A DNA stretch of 64,000 nucleotides from Acanthaster planci (Eukaryota; Echinodermata; Asteroidea; Valvatida; Acanthasteridae), in the NCBI RefSeq assembly GCF_001949145.1, contig NW_019091694.1:115396-179395 (forward strand), written 5' to 3'. This document shows, in pieces, positions 13,701 to 28,700 of this stretch. Position numbers and translations under genes: made by a program. Each line of letters starts with the position of its first letter. Position 1 is the stretch's first letter. The notes beneath the pieces were generated by a model. It did not search any database. It saw only the letters and a program-made list of their open reading frames with translations, and had not been told where the DNA came from.

Positions 13701-16700
13701 CACACAAAATCCTGGTTGAACATTCAGTGTTCATATTAAAAAGGATTTAAGGGGTTCAAGATTTGGAGTGGCTCTGTGTGCCGCTTTTTGGCAGGAAATT
13801 TCTAAGCCACAGTATTTTTTTTCTCAAGAGGCTCTGATGTAGACGTTATTCTTCCATTGTGGATGGAGTGTTGTTGTAGCTGTAGAGGGAAACATTTTTT
13901 TTTTCTGTACTCAGGAAGTAGTTTCATAGCAAAAGGAAGACAGCGGTTAAGATAACCCTATCAGGAAGTCCCAGCCAGTCACTCTGGCCTTGCTGCGTTG
14001 CCATGGTGATGTGTCCAGCTGTCACTGAGGGGAGCTGCCGGTTGCCTGGCAACCATTTATCTTAGCAACAGGTTCCCGTGCTGGCGTAACTTGATGGCTG
14101 TGAATCAAAACTTTTTTTGTGTGTTTAGTTTTTCGTTTCTTTTCGAAACCAGGAAGCTGATGTTACAAAGTGGAGTATTGAGGATGTAAACTTGAATAAA
14201 TCAATTGTTATACTGCCCATTCCATGCCGTGTGGACTGACACTCAATTCAGACACAAGTGAAAGAATTTGGATGAAATTGTTTTGTTTTGAAGTCATTCT
14301 TCTTGTTTAAAGATTGAAGTACTGCAATATTCTCATGCTTTATTAATGTCCAATGTACATGGGCAGTACATAAATATTAGTGAAAAGTGCAGTTGCGATG
14401 AGATCTGTTAGCAGCAACTTAAAAGAAGTTGCTTGTCAAGGGGAAAAACTACAAACCCTGTTTCCATGCAAGGCCATTACTAATACACTACTCTTTTGCC
14501 CTGTGTGTCACATACAGGGATTAAAAAGCATTGATTTCTTTGCAATATTGTTCGGGTTTCACCTGACTAGTAATTAGAGGAGAAGTTTAAGTTTTGGGGT
14601 GAGAAAAATAATTTCTCGTGTACGCACAGGGCGGAATTCATTACAGCCAGAGCGCGTACATGTACATGTATGGAAGTTACATGAATGCTGTGCATTGGAC
14701 TAGTCAGTGCCAAGCCCCCCACCTGTGAAAAGAAGGCGTTTTGGAATGAGGGTAGATTGGGACAAATTGCCCAGAGTGGGCCCCCAGCTGTGCCCCACTG
14801 TGGCAGCATTGGGGCAGAGGACATTGAGCTGTCCTGACTGGCTGTACCTGTCTGTGACACTTCCCTGTGTCGTAAAGCTAATATGAAAATGACAGGAAAA
14901 GCAAAACCAAAAATGCAGGCAGGTGTTTTTATTTTGAACTGGTGGGCTGTAAGTGTGACAATTCCAAGGATGGGAGGGTTATGCTCTCTCCATGTGCGTG
15001 CAGTTACGTGTTCAACCGTATTCATGTATTTCCTTCTCAGAATATGCATTTTAGCCTGCAGACCTGGCATCTGTATGGACATACAATACGTGTACACGTA
15101 TATGTTGTACGGTACATAGATGAGAAACAAAATGTTCTAAAGTTACTCAATGAAAACTTGATTACCGATACGTGTAGGTGGTTGACATGGTCAACAGTAA
15201 GGGGCATGTTTTGATATGTACATACATATGAAGAACGTTGCTGTTATTTGTATAGTGTGCAGTCACACTCCTGTACATGTGCAGAGCGGCAATTTTTTTG
15301 TTTTTGAAAGGGACCAGGGAAATATTTACTCCACCTTCCCTCGATTGTTTCAACTGAAGCAGCACCAACACAGAATATGTGGACACACGTGTACATGTTC
15401 CTACATACATGTACACTTTCTGAACATTTGTATATCACATTGTTTCAGCACGATAACTGCTGTAAAATAAACAGAGGCGAGGTACGCTCTTTCGGCCGTC
15501 TGATTTTACGAAGTCTTTCCTGACAGAAAGAAAAGATTAAAAAAGCACTCCAAAATCTACTCATCAGAGTCAGTTTGCCCGTAGAAGGATAATTTTTATC
15601 TGAGATGAATGGTTTTCTATTTCAAATTTGCCATCCACTTAGGTCTGACAGGTTTTTCCAAACACGTTAAAGGCTTTTGGCAAATAAAGCAGTTTGTGCT
15701 GTTGAAAGGCCATTTTTTTTCCTCACCTAATGGAATACCATGTCCGAACAGGGAGGGTCTTGCCCTTTTGCTGTAGGAAAACATGTAGAGTTTTGACTGC
15801 TCTTGAACTAGGTGGTGAGTGAAATGTCGGTCCCCGAGGCTGTATCCCTGCCCTGCCAGAAAAAAAAAAGCTGCTTTCAGCTGCTAAGGCCATTTGGTCC
15901 ATGCACTTGAACCCGACTTTGCCTTTCTGGCTTCTAATTCCACGGCCATAAAGTAAATTTTATTGCCTCGCAGAGTGGACAAGAATACCACCCCAATTTG
16001 CCTCTGACTGCGAGGTAAAATTTTATGGTCAGTGGTTGCTTAAAGTGAAGGTGGGGGGAAGAGAGAACAGATTGGTTGCGAATGATTTGAATCTGAAGAG
16101 TTGCCTAGCAACAATCCACTGAACCAAACAAACGGATGTCGGGGCTCTTGCCATAATTGTTTTTCCTTTTTTTTTTGGCAAAACAATTGCTCTTTCATCA
16201 GGCTCAGCCATGGATCCAACCCACATGTAAGTTTTCAACAAAGGGAGTCCCATGTCCTTGCAGTCTGAGCCACTCTTGACTTGAAGGCCTGTGGAAACCA
16301 ATAGGAACCATCAACATTCCTCACTCACTTAGCTTAAGTCCATTTTTGTCATAATGCCAAACTGAGCGATATATCAACATGAAGAGAACAGTTTAGCCCT
16401 TTCTGAACTAAATTAAAAGAAAAAAACAACTGAAAACATTGCCTTTGTGTAAGACTGATTTGGGGGGAACCCGTCACACACACACTGTACGGGCACCAGA
16501 CACTGTGACAAAACAATTCAATCGCTAAATGTGTATTTCATGTGTACAAAGGTACATTGCCCAGAATTCCCGCGGCGTGCAAAAGTCATAGAAAACTCAT
16601 GGAAATTTGTTTTTCTTTTCCAGGCCTGGAAAAGGCGTGGAATTTCGTAAAAAATGACTAAAGTCGTGGAAAAGTCACGGAATTTTGTAAAAAAAATGAC

Positions 16701-19700
16701 TAAAGGCGTGGAAAAGTCCTGGAATTTTTCAAACACAGTGTATGATTTCTAGTGTCAGAAATAAGTGCATAATATGGGTGATTTTATTCACAACTTTAAC
16801 AGTCCGAATAGTCCCAGAAATTGCATTTTTGAGTCCTGAATTTTTATAAGTTGGTCATGGGCAAGTGATGGAAAAGTCATGGAATTTTACTGTCCTTAAA
16901 GTGCAGGAACCCTGATTTGCCACATAGTGATGCAACAACTTTACACATTTTCACTAGCGATGAATACCAAGAGGCCTTACAAGATAAATTGAAAACTCCC
17001 TGTATTTATGGAAAAGTTTACCTCATATGTATCATGCACATCAAAGTACATACAAATATGTACAATTAAGGACGGACAAAAAACACTACATGAAAATCAA
17101 AGCACTTATCTAGCAATGCTGTACATGTATATGCATGCATGGGTCAGAAGGACGGAAGGATCCTCATCAATGCTTGGGAACATGGCCTCAGTGCTCTGCT
17201 GTCCTACATGCAGTTCTTCAGTGCTGTTTCTTTCTCATCACAAATGCGCATTGATCCACCATTATGAAATATTCACAGTCCTAATCAGTGCACTAAGGCT
17301 GATAATCTCAACTCAGAGGGGCCATAAACAGTAGCCTAAAGGCCCGACTGCACTCAAGAATTGGTGCTAAATACCTCACGGTTGGTTTCCTCATTTCTTT
17401 TTCTTTTCTTTTTTTTCCTCTCCCCTAGCACCCTTTCCACTTGCAAAAGAATCGGGCTGGAATTTTTTTTTTTTTTTCTCGTGCTCAAGTTCCCGGCAAT
17501 CTTGTTTCGCACTGTCGCCATGGTGACCTGTTCGCATCAAGCAATCCCCCCTCGCCATGGCGGCTGGGAGGAAATTCGATTAACGGCTCTGTGTGTTTTC
17601 TCAGCCAGTCTGTTAGATAAGAAAAACAAAAGGGAGGGGGACCCAGGAATAAATCCCAGCCGCATCAATGAGAGTGGAAATTTCACCAGAGGCACTGGTT
17701 CCCGTACTGCTTCCCACCCCAAATTCCTACCCCCAACTCCCTTTTCAAATCGTTATCTTCAAATCCATTGTCAGCATTTTGCATGGTTCTTGCCTCCCCA
17801 ATATGAATAATAGGTTTCCCAATCCTGGCTCATGATTGAACACAAGGCCGACGATGGTTGACTGCCCCCTTCCCCCATCCCCTTTCCTTTCCTGCGGGCG
17901 TGTAAATGTGTAAGAATTTAGGGGGTCCCTGCCCCTCGGGTAAGCTTGGATTGTTTCTGCTGGGGCTGCCGATCATTAGTGGACGCGTGTGCGCTAGGAG
18001 CCCAGTATTGATTGTGTTGGGCTGATCAATATCAGGTATTCACACTCGATGCTGGGAGTGAATAGAATGGGTAGGGAGGTAGCCATATGGCACTTTGCTT
18101 TACATTCCAGTGTTTTGATTTGCACCCTGCTTTGCTACACTCGATACACTAAAACAGCAATCATGCAGTACAAGCCACTGTTTACGACCCCCCCTGCCAA
18201 ACTCAAGAATGAAAAGATACAGTGAACGTTGTTGGGGACATAATGCAGCAAGGGTAGGCTTTCCAAGATAAAGGAAGACATGAGCAAAGAGTGATGTGTA
18301 GATGAAATGCCTCACTTGGGAAAAATTGGGTTGTTACTTATAGGCTTACACAAGGGAATGCAATTCTGAAAATCTGGAAATCACCAGTGATGATGATGCC
18401 TTTGTTCGTGAGAACTCTGCTGTGTCTAATGCAGTGATATCTCTGGTCTACTGCATTATACAGTAAGTGCATGTACACAGATGTATAAATGGACATACAT
18501 GTACATGTGCCAAGTTGTACCCACAGCCCTTAAAGCGCGGGAAAAGGGTCATTGTTTAATTTGCGCATCATTAGTATGCTCTGAATGGCTCACTCACTGT
18601 GGTGCTTTATCAACTCGACTGGGAGAAACGATGCAGAAATCTGGGTAATAATACCGATCACTCTCCCTGATTGCCAGCGTGACAATCCCTTGTATCGGTT
18701 TTCCTAACAATTCATCATGGTAGCCTGGTGCTGCTGCAATTTAGAATAACTGATTACCAGTTTGGAGGGAGCCGGCGTGCAGCCAACTGACCCCTTCCCC
18801 TTCCAACTAGACTAGTCTCAGTTGCGTCAGATTTGGATGTATGGTACTAACAACTCCTCCCCCCTTCCCCCTCTGCTGCTGCTGCTGCGAATCCTCAAAT
18901 AGACCAGTTTGTCTGGGCTGTGTACTCAGTACATATTACAAGCTTGCTCTGGGACTTTGGTGCATGAACCGGCAAAGCGCCTGTGTTGATTCAGCAGGAT
19001 TGGAGGAGCATCCGCTGACTGGGGTGCCGGGTGTTGGGATGAGCTCGCCATCCTCCTGTTTGCGAATCTGGCTGCGATACAGATCTTGTGTGATTCATCA
19101 CACAAGATACTGCAGGATCAGTGGTTAAAAATTACCCCTCAAAAATCAATTCAGCACATACATATAGTCTCATCATCACACTTAGGCTTTTCCTGTTAAA
19201 ACGCTGCCCTGTACTTAAGCTAATTAATCAATCTGTATCCAGGGACTATTCCATGTATGTACTTTCTACTTGGCAGCATTTTCCACTGTCCACTCGCCCA
19301 TGGCATTAAAGACTGAAGAAACCCTACATGTACAGATGGCAAGTTCATTTCTCAACAGCAGGATTAAATTTGATTCACTTGATATGTGCCTGCACCTTTC
19401 AAGGCATAAATGTCTTGAAATTTATGACGTGCCATAAATCACTCGTAGCTGATTTTAATATCCAGATTTAACCTTTTTTTGGTATTCTTGACTCTCCAGT
19501 CAATCGGAAAAGGCTCACTATGGTGCGTGGATCCGGATTACCGGCCCAACCTACTACAGGCGTTACGAAAGACACCCTACCACCCTTACCATCATGTGCT
19601 GCCCTACAACTCACACCCTTACCAGTATCACCAGGGCCCGCTCTGCAACATCTCAAGGTACGTGCTTCATTCCTCTACTCCTCTATCATTTCCTTTCTGT

Positions 19701-22700
19701 TTCTTGTCAAGAGCTAGTCTAGGTTTAGGCTACGACTTGAGAATAATGCAAGTGCTGCTGGAATATACGTGGCTGGTGGCTGCAGCAAGTTGCCGTGGTC
19801 TTGTGTTTTTAAATTTTGGGGGGGATGCTCGTGGCCTAGTAATTTGGATGCGGTCTGAGCTCCACTCTGTGCAATGTGAAATGCTCTTTTGAATGTGTTC
19901 TCATTTGCTGGAATACCGTCGGCGTCTTTGGAGTGTAGCCATGTGCAGAAATGGTATGTGGTTGATTGACTCTATAGCTTCTGACTGAAAATCCACTGCC
20001 TGGATACACTGCCCTTACCACACGAGACTGGAACGCATGCCTGCATGTACATTGTATACGAGGCACGCTTGGATTGATAGATCCCTTCAAATCAGAGTGC
20101 TATTCTGTTCCGACTTCGCATAATAGGCAATATGCACTCACCATTACCAAATGGCCCCCCTCTGGTGTGGCCCACTTTAATAATCTTAAATCCTAAATAA
20201 AAATGATTGGGAAGGGACACTAGAGACTAATGCTGTCTAAGTTGTGAGCATTTTCCAAGCACCATAGCACTTCCTCAGTATGGTCGCCAGTGCAATTTCT
20301 GTTCATGCAGTTTGGCCAGGTGGGCATCGGAACCACCCCCCCCACATGTATCAATATGGGGTCTGTTTTAAGTGACTTCCACGTAAGCTTGGAGGCAACT
20401 CAGCATTCGTTATTGCGTACCAAGTTTTCCAGCTGCCTGCTGTAGGATAATCGTCAAACACGGTTTGAATCCACACCGCCCACACACAAGGAAGGAAGGA
20501 GGTGCCAAATAAGCGTGTAACCTGCCGGGAAATGGCTATGAATAATGTATGCAGACCCTGGCCAACTATAAAAGAACAACGACAGGGGGAAAAAAAAAGT
20601 CCAACTTGCCACCTGCCCAAGATTCTCGGGCACTTGGTTGCCGAGTGATGCAATGCTCGTTCGCTGGTTTGCCATGGCAACGGACTGCATCGCACTTGCG
20701 ATGCGGGATGGTGGCAAACACTAATGGGTCCTCTAACTCACATATTATGCGGCGTGTGTCCCGCTGAGCTCTGCTGCGTATAGTACATGTGGCAAACAGT
20801 TTTTAGTTCGTCTGCAAAGGGGGAGGGGGGATTGAGAATCAAACCTCAGGATCCTGTGGTATGAAAAATAATCACACCAGCTCTGGATTATTGGGCTTGG
20901 CTGGATTGAAATATTGTCTTTCTGGTAAACGTAATGAAGCTTTCTGTGTTGGCATTTTGATAGTCTAGGGATTAAAGGACAATGCCCAGCACACCACATG
21001 CACATTAACGCTGAACTACGTTTTTCAAAAGTGGCCATTGTTGTGTCTGCATTTTTCCATCTGAGTGAAAAGAGCGGAGCGCACCAGTTGTGATTACTGG
21101 AAATGGATAATTTAAGGCAAAGGTCATCAGAGCAACAGCATAATGAGCACATTAATGTCAAGACTGGGGCTCAATGTTGTCAAGATGTCAAGCAGAAATG
21201 TGGCCTGAAATTCTTGGTATTTTGAATTCTCTATCAGTTCACGTGTCATCACTTTTCTCTCTCCCAACAGCAATCCTAACAGGCTTCCTGCAATGCACAT
21301 CGGCTGCAGTAACGGCATACCCTTACCTAGTAAGTCAAGTTTACTTCTTTCGTTTTTCTCTTTCCCAAATCCTCCACCAAATGCCCCATACTCTGACCCT
21401 AACTTTGTATCCACGGTGATTTTTGTCTCAACTATCTCAACTAGAACTATCTGAACACAGTGCCCTCATAGAGGCAGATAGGCCTACTGTAGGTGCAGCG
21501 GTAAGGGGTCATCCATCATGTTAAGTCATCATTTCCACGAGTGTACAGAAATCATTTCTTCCTAGTTCCCTCTCCATCCCAAAAATTATGCAAGAAAATA
21601 AAGATGGTTAATTTCCAGGCTTATACATGTAATTCTTTTTCCCAAGTGCACTATCTGTACGCTCCGGAAAAAGATGAAAGAAAGGGGATGGCCCCAAGTG
21701 TGACTTCTTGATTAAAGCCTCAGCTATCACCTTGCCCTCAACTTTGTTATTTATTTTCTCAGAACTGTACAATTCCATGTATGCACGACAAAACTCAATA
21801 AGCAGCGCACCATTGTAACGAGGTTGTACATGATGTGGTGGGCAAACTCACATACAGTATGAGATACGTGCCCATGTAGATTATGTTACTCGATCCCTAC
21901 CTTAATGTATCATAAGCTCTTGCTTTCTCTTCCTTGTTCCTTTGTCTGTAAATCTGTATGTCTACCAACTGGAACTTTTTTTTTGAGGCAAACTTTTGAG
22001 AAAGGAAACTCTCGCCTCGTTTGCTTCCAAGGAATTAGGAAGAGGGAATGCAAAGGTTATTGCAGGGGCCAAAGGGATGTTTAGAAGCCCAAGTCATGAC
22101 TTTGCCAGATCAGGTACCTGCTAGGCTCATCAGTCGCTGTCATCAAGGCCAAGCCAGGACTGATGGGGGTCATTTTCTGTCACCTGACTTGCCTTTTGAT
22201 TGGAAGGGGATTGGGTCCTGGAGGCCTGGGGTCTTGGGGTACTTTCAGGATTTTGAGGAGGTGACTCTGAGTTCGTGGGAATGGAGGTTGTTTCCTTCAA
22301 CCAAAACCACAAAAAAGGAAAACTTAAAAATGGTTGTTCGCCTGTCTGGTGGGGATGGCCATCATTCTTGGGTTTACAAAATGAAAAATTTGAGATGGGA
22401 AGTCGGTTCATCAAGCAACTGGCAGGAACAAATATGCAGTTAGTATTCTGAGGCAGAGGAAAAGGGGGGGGACCTCAAACTCTTTAAAGAATGGGAATGC
22501 AAGACCACAGGAAGTGATTTTTCCTTCCTGAAAGTGTACTTTTTTCCTCAAGGCTGTTCAGGTATTCTCAGCTGAAACTCAGCCATGAGTATTTTTATTT
22601 CCAAAACATGTTCTCTGATACCTTAATTATGAGAAAAAAGTTTCAGATGAATTTTGTCATAAGGAGAATTGGTCTCAGTAGAATTTAGTCTTTCTTCTTG

Positions 22701-25700
22701 TACGTGTAGCTGAATGGGAAGTCAGGTGATTTTTTGTTTAGCTGGCCATATCTCAGGAACCATCACAGCTGGCTCAACTGGAAAAGTGTGAAGCGGTGTA
22801 CTGTATGTGCCGTTGTTATCATTGACATGACCTGTTTTGACTGCCTATGCAAACATGTCTAATGGTTGCCTGGTCAACAGGAAAGATAGAAACCCAGTTT
22901 CTTGCTGCCGCCCGCATATTTCTATTATTGGTTCAAGGGAAAAATAGAGTTGCTGTTCAATTTCCAAGCCGAGCAGGTATCTTGACAATAATAAGTTGTT
23001 CCTGTGAAGGCAAAACCCGGGTCAGCCTATTTTTACGATGCACACTACATTTAGTTAGTGATTTTGCTGAGCGCAAACGCTTTTTAGGATGGGGGCCATT
23101 CTGGTCACTTGTTCTGCCTCCCCCCTCCCCCCAACAGATCAACAATGGCTTAAAACTGTGTCAGGTGACCTGCATCAGGTGTCAGCACTCGTTGCCCACT
23201 CCTTTTTTTTCCCTGCTTCACAGACCAGAATCTCTCTCTCCCACCACCCACGGCAATTTCCAGTCCATTGCCCCTCTTGTCCACACAGTAATTGAATAAT
23301 TGAGACACAAACAGACCACTAGTGTTCACCCAATATGCTTATTTCCTGCTCTTTATTTGGACCACGGGTGAAGTGACAGGTATGGGAATTTGATAAACTG
23401 ATTGTTGGAGAGGGCTGGAAAATTAAAAGGTACATGTATACACGCCACGCTGTGATGAAGAGAGAGACTGAGGTGCCATGCATGAACATTCTTGAACTTT
23501 AGTTTGGATTTTTTATTGGCTGAACTATAATATCTGGCTAGCAGGAAAAAAAATGGGTTTGAGATTGCTGGAGTTTTCCCTTTTTTTGGTGGTCTGTCTT
23601 CCTGTATTTTCTGTCGTGGGAGTGACAGGGTCGCATTAGCAGCAGCCGAATGTTGCCCAACGTGCCAAACTTACTGAGCTGGTCGCTTCCCATCCTCTTT
23701 CACCGAAAAGTACCAGTGGAATTGTGCACCACAGAGCAGTTGAAGCCTGTATTTTTGATTGATGGGATGTGGAAGCTGCTTGTGTATGTTCCTAGAAACA
23801 AGATCCAGGGAGACATGGCATCAACGAATTTGAGAAAATGTGACAGATAGTCCACCACATGACAGCTCAGAGGAGCCCGGACACAGGCGACTGTGCACCG
23901 GAGGCCGGCTGAGAAGCAGATCTTCCCCTTTTGAACATCATCTTCTGCAATTTGCACCGAACACACGTAATACAGACTTTCAAAGAATCGACCACTTCAG
24001 TAAATAATAACCCAGGCTACAGACTCACTGTCGTCAAGGGTGGGGGGGGTCAAAAAAGTATAAAGTATAGCCCTCTTCAAAAGAGTCGGAGCAAATTGGA
24101 ATCTTCATATTGTCTGGTTGTCTGAAAGGAATATTAATCACAGAAATGAAAATAAGAATAGGAAAGAGATAAAAGGATGGGGGGGCTGCTTGGGAGAAAC
24201 TCGATATTTGCTACAGTTCTGTTGACTGGGCAGGAAGGGAGATGGGGGGGGAGAGATGTTGAGCTTGTGAGAGTAGATGAACTGAGTGCTGGTTGAGGAG
24301 TGGATGAAGCTGAGGCAACTGGTGTTGACAGAAGCTGGATGCGCCCCCGAATTAAATCGGCCAGCTCCAGTTCATGGGGATCTGAGCCTGATGGCCGTGT
24401 AATGACAGGGCCATTCTGAGGGTTTCATGTACGCCATGCTGTAGATGTGGCCCCTAGTATTCTGGGAGAATGTCTGCCACGTGAAAAGTCTGAAATCTGG
24501 AAACAGTGGAATGGGATGAATGGTGGAAATACTGGTATGCTCCGTAAAGGGGAAAAAAAAGGAAAAACAAAACTTGCACTGGAAATTCTCAGGAGGATGA
24601 GTTCAGTATTTCAAAAAGCCAAGGTTTTCGGGAACAGAGCGTGCATGTGAGTCAATGTACGGCTACACTGATTAGGACAGACTATTTTGTGCGTGCGTAG
24701 CTATTCAGAATAGCCTTGCACTGAGCATGCACTGTTGGAATACTGAACTGGCTCTTTGTCTCATGAAATTTTGCGTAAAAGTTTCTGACTTCCAGTAAAT
24801 TATGTAAAAATTGAAAAGACGCCTAACTTGTTACAGGCAGTGCATGATACATGTTAAACATGAACAAGAATATCTTGTCCCTTTGCGGAAAATCAATGTC
24901 AATCAATATTATAAGTGCCAAGATTTTTAACCAGATGCCCTATGCTTTAACACAATTCATTTCCAATTTTAAACGTTCTTTGTTTGGAAGATGCCGCTTC
25001 TTTCATCCCTGGCTCAGAGTTCCCAACATCACATCCGATTTTCAATGTGTGGCAAGCATACATGTAGAACGTGACACCCATAGGCTTGAAAACTCACAGG
25101 TGCACATTGGGTGACCACATTCACTTGATTGGTTACCCCGCAATAGCTTGGAGCCAGGAAGATTGGGCTGGAGCAGATTCCATTGAAAGTTTTCTACTCT
25201 GAAGGGTTTCATTTGTTTTGTTCAATGTGGCCCTTCACAGCAAGGTCAAGCACCAAGGTGATCAGAGGGGTCATGCCCCATTTAGATACTACACCCAGGC
25301 GCAACTTTGTTCTTTTGTGCCCCGTTCATTGTGGGCGGCCCCATTGACCTGAAACCCCTTCATTCATTTGGGCGAGGCCGTTGAGATTGTTGGGTTTTTT
25401 TTTCCCAGCGAGCGACTTTCTTGAATGAGCAGCTGGACCCTCTTAAATCACTTGTTTTGTGTTCCATCCTTGGGCACCTGTCTGTTGTTCCTGCAGTATT
25501 TTACACCCCCACCGTGCTCCGTTGGATTTAGGAATGGACACCTTTTCTTCACCCTTTCTGTAGGGCCATTTCTCTCATGACTGGTAGCAACTTTCCGATA
25601 ATCCCCTTGCTTTACCACCTGGTGACTTCACAAAAAAACCCAAACAGTGTGGTAAGCATGGTATTACCCAATGTGCACTTGCAACTGCTTTGTGAGAAAA

Positions 25701-28700
25701 ATAACCCAATCAGGGGGTAGGTAATCCCCCATTGCTTGAATTTAATACAGAGAATGTCTTACTCTGAGAAAATAGCGATTAGTTTTAATCATGTTTACAT
25801 TAAACTTGATGAATATAATGTGCAGATACTATGTTAGACTGCATGAGTGTAATGATTGTTGACACAGGCAAATGCAACTGACATACACGTATTTACGATT
25901 ATACAAAAATTTAAATGAGCAATAATATTGTGGATGTTACAAGACAGTGTGTCGGAGTGAAAAAGTACTGAAAAGCAGGATCGGAAGCAAGGACTAGAAA
26001 GGGGAACTTTTTTCGCAGAATTTGTCTTTTCAATGCACAGTTGAGGTTACATTGTGGTGTAAATTTCATGTTCATTCAGCACAGTTAAACCTCTCGGCTC
26101 CCGCATTCAATTTTTTGGCCAGCCGGGGCCTCCAGACAGAATGCGAGGCACATACGTGTGCAGTGTACTTACAGGGAGAATATTCACCCCGGTTCATTCG
26201 GAGTATTAAGAATCTGCTATCAACCCATCAGTCTCCAACCAAACTGATTAGAATTGCGCTCCACACATTTATTAGGGGTTGACATCACGGGCATGCACCC
26301 ACCTAAACTGTTTCAGGATGGCGATCAGAACCGGAATGAATGCACTTGGATTCCGTTTGCGGTACGGGGTCATTCATTAATCATCAGAATTTTTTCTCTT
26401 GAGGGTGTACTATACCTCTCCCAGCATTTTAGTCTATTTTGTCAACTTTATATTGAATTTATTGAAGTCCAGAGTCTTTCTACTGGCCCAGTTTTACATT
26501 TTCTTCTGTGATAGCAACTGATAAGAAACAAATTTTTATTGAATAATTGTCATCCTGTTCAATACAGTCTGAAGTTATACATCATAAAAGCCATGTTACA
26601 GACATCAGACTTCAAGGGAAAAATTCTGAAATTGCTAGCAGTTTCACCCTTAATGAAATCAATCTGACAAATAAGCATTCTCCTCAGTGCAGTTAGTCAA
26701 GGACCATGCTCAAAGAACAAACTGGATAAAGATTTTTTTTTAAAAAGCCTAGTCATGACAAATTAGATGAAAGTGTCTGGTACGGAAGTCTTGCATGCAG
26801 TGCTGCTGTCTCTGTATCCTAACTACAAGGCCTTGGGCTTTACAAAACACTGTGATAAATGTATTGCACATTGTACCCCGTGTTTGCATTGGCTTCTGTT
26901 TCGTCTGCTGCCAAAGTGTGAGTTGTGAATCATTTTTTTCTTTAAGTAAGAGTAATTTTAGAGCAGATACATGCGGGCAGTGTCAGATAGTTGTACCATG
27001 TCATTGAACTATGCAGATTAATTCCATGCACTCGAGGGGGAAGTTGGATTTTTTTTTTTCAAAGTGCTTTCAAGGGTGCACTTTGTGTGGATGTTTGTTT
27101 CAATATGATATGTCCTGTTAACGAGGCCAGTAGGTTTTGCAGGAACAGTGCTGAGGGAATGCGAAACAAAGTGGAAAGTGCTATTTAATTACTGCTAGTA
27201 GTAGGGGAAGGTACAAAGAAATGGCTTGTGATGTTGAGATTCCATTTGATAGGTTGGCGTCTTGCATTGCCCACATTCCATCAGGGTAAGATCTGCACAT
27301 TCACCTGTCATTGCTCCTGAAATAAGAGCCGGCAATCGGATGCCTCGCGCTATCTCACTGCCACCATCCTTCCTCCCACCATAGTGCTGGATGGCGTCAA
27401 CCCAAGCCAAGCCGGCCCCTGTCGCGCAGCAACGGTTCCCATGGCAACCGTGCGGGGGAAGAGGGGATAGGCAGTATATGTTGGCCGCCGTCCACGTACA
27501 GCACCTGCAGTTTTGGAAGAGTATGCTCAAATCTCTCCCGGGAGGGCACAAGACTCCTGGAGTGTTCTCATAATAGCCGTCATTCTAATTACGCTCTGGA
27601 TTGGTTCCAATCTTAGATGAATAGAATGATCGTAGGCCAGGACTGCCGGGGGGGGGCTAGATTGACTGTGTGCTAGACTGACTACGTCAGTCCAAGTATT
27701 TGATGACGGTGTAAACACGGGGCAAGAAAACAAGCAGCCCGTGTTTGTGCATCAATAACTTTAAACAGAGGATGATAGTCAGCTAATCAGTGCAAATATT
27801 GTACAACCAGGATGGGATCCTGCCGTTGGAAAATGTAGGACAAATATGCTGATTGTCTGGTGAAGAGTTACCCTAAGGATGAATCCGAATAATTGCATTG
27901 CCACTCTGTTGTACAGAAGTGCATGATTTAAGTTGTGAAAAGGTCTACAACTTGCCTCCATGTTTTTTGCACACAGTTGTTGTTTCTCTTCACATTTATC
28001 CGATGGAAATTAACGAAGCACCTTTAAGGAAAACATTTTTTCTCCAATTTTGTCTGCTTAAATAAATATGGAAGAATCCAAATCTAGCCCAGTGTCATTT
28101 GTCTTCAGAGTTCAATTATAACAAGCGTAACAAGGCTTTTTTTTTTCTGTTCCTGCCAAGATGTGAATTCTGAATGCAGATTACGTCATTCAGAGAAAAG
28201 GAGGGGAACTCTCATCCAGTGTTTGTAGTGGATAAACCCTTGTGCATGCCAAACATGTTTTCCGTAGAGGTGCTGTCTAATGTTGATGAAAAAAAGATTT
28301 GAAGATGGCATTTTTAGAAAAAGGATTTCAAGTCTTAAGGGAGCATCGAGCACTGGAATGAAGGATTGTTCTGGATCTAGATTGGATCTTAGTTGTCCGT
28401 TTTCCTTGAAAACATCAGGATTCCATGGGATATATACTGTATGAAAAATACATGTACATGTATACCTGTATTTTGGCTGAAATGAGGAATTGAATTTCAC
28501 CATCACTGTGCACTGTGTGGCACAGAGTAATCATTTTCCCGAGGGAACTGATCAGAAATGTTCTGGAGTGATAGCTGTAATCCTGTGATTACACTCCATC
28601 TGGACAGCTATGGTTTTTGGTTGCTCTCGTTTTGTTATTGCATCCTTCAGTGCAGTTTTGTCTTCCCCGTGCTCTCCTTTTTCTCTGTTTAGAAAGCTTC

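Larger units (their letters stand above)
10781..19499 (+). other. foxn3: FOXN2/3 intron 1 (8.7 kb)
   Basis: Donor gtaagc, acceptor ctctccag. No coding sequence recognised. It holds X-box-like palindromes at 13997-14010, 14040-14054 and 16100-16112, a degenerate tandem repeat at 16561-16912, an 11 bp perfect hairpin at 19083-19108 and numerous TACATGTA motifs. Confidence 0.85.

Noticed and set aside
17361-17810. 149-codon plus-strand frame with Phe-rich N-terminus
   Set aside because: The Phe runs come from poly-T tracts, and no domain follows.
22048-22443. 131-codon plus-strand frame in intron 3
   Set aside because: No recognisable motif; G-rich composition explains the lack of stops; no splice context compatible with FOXN2/3 phase.
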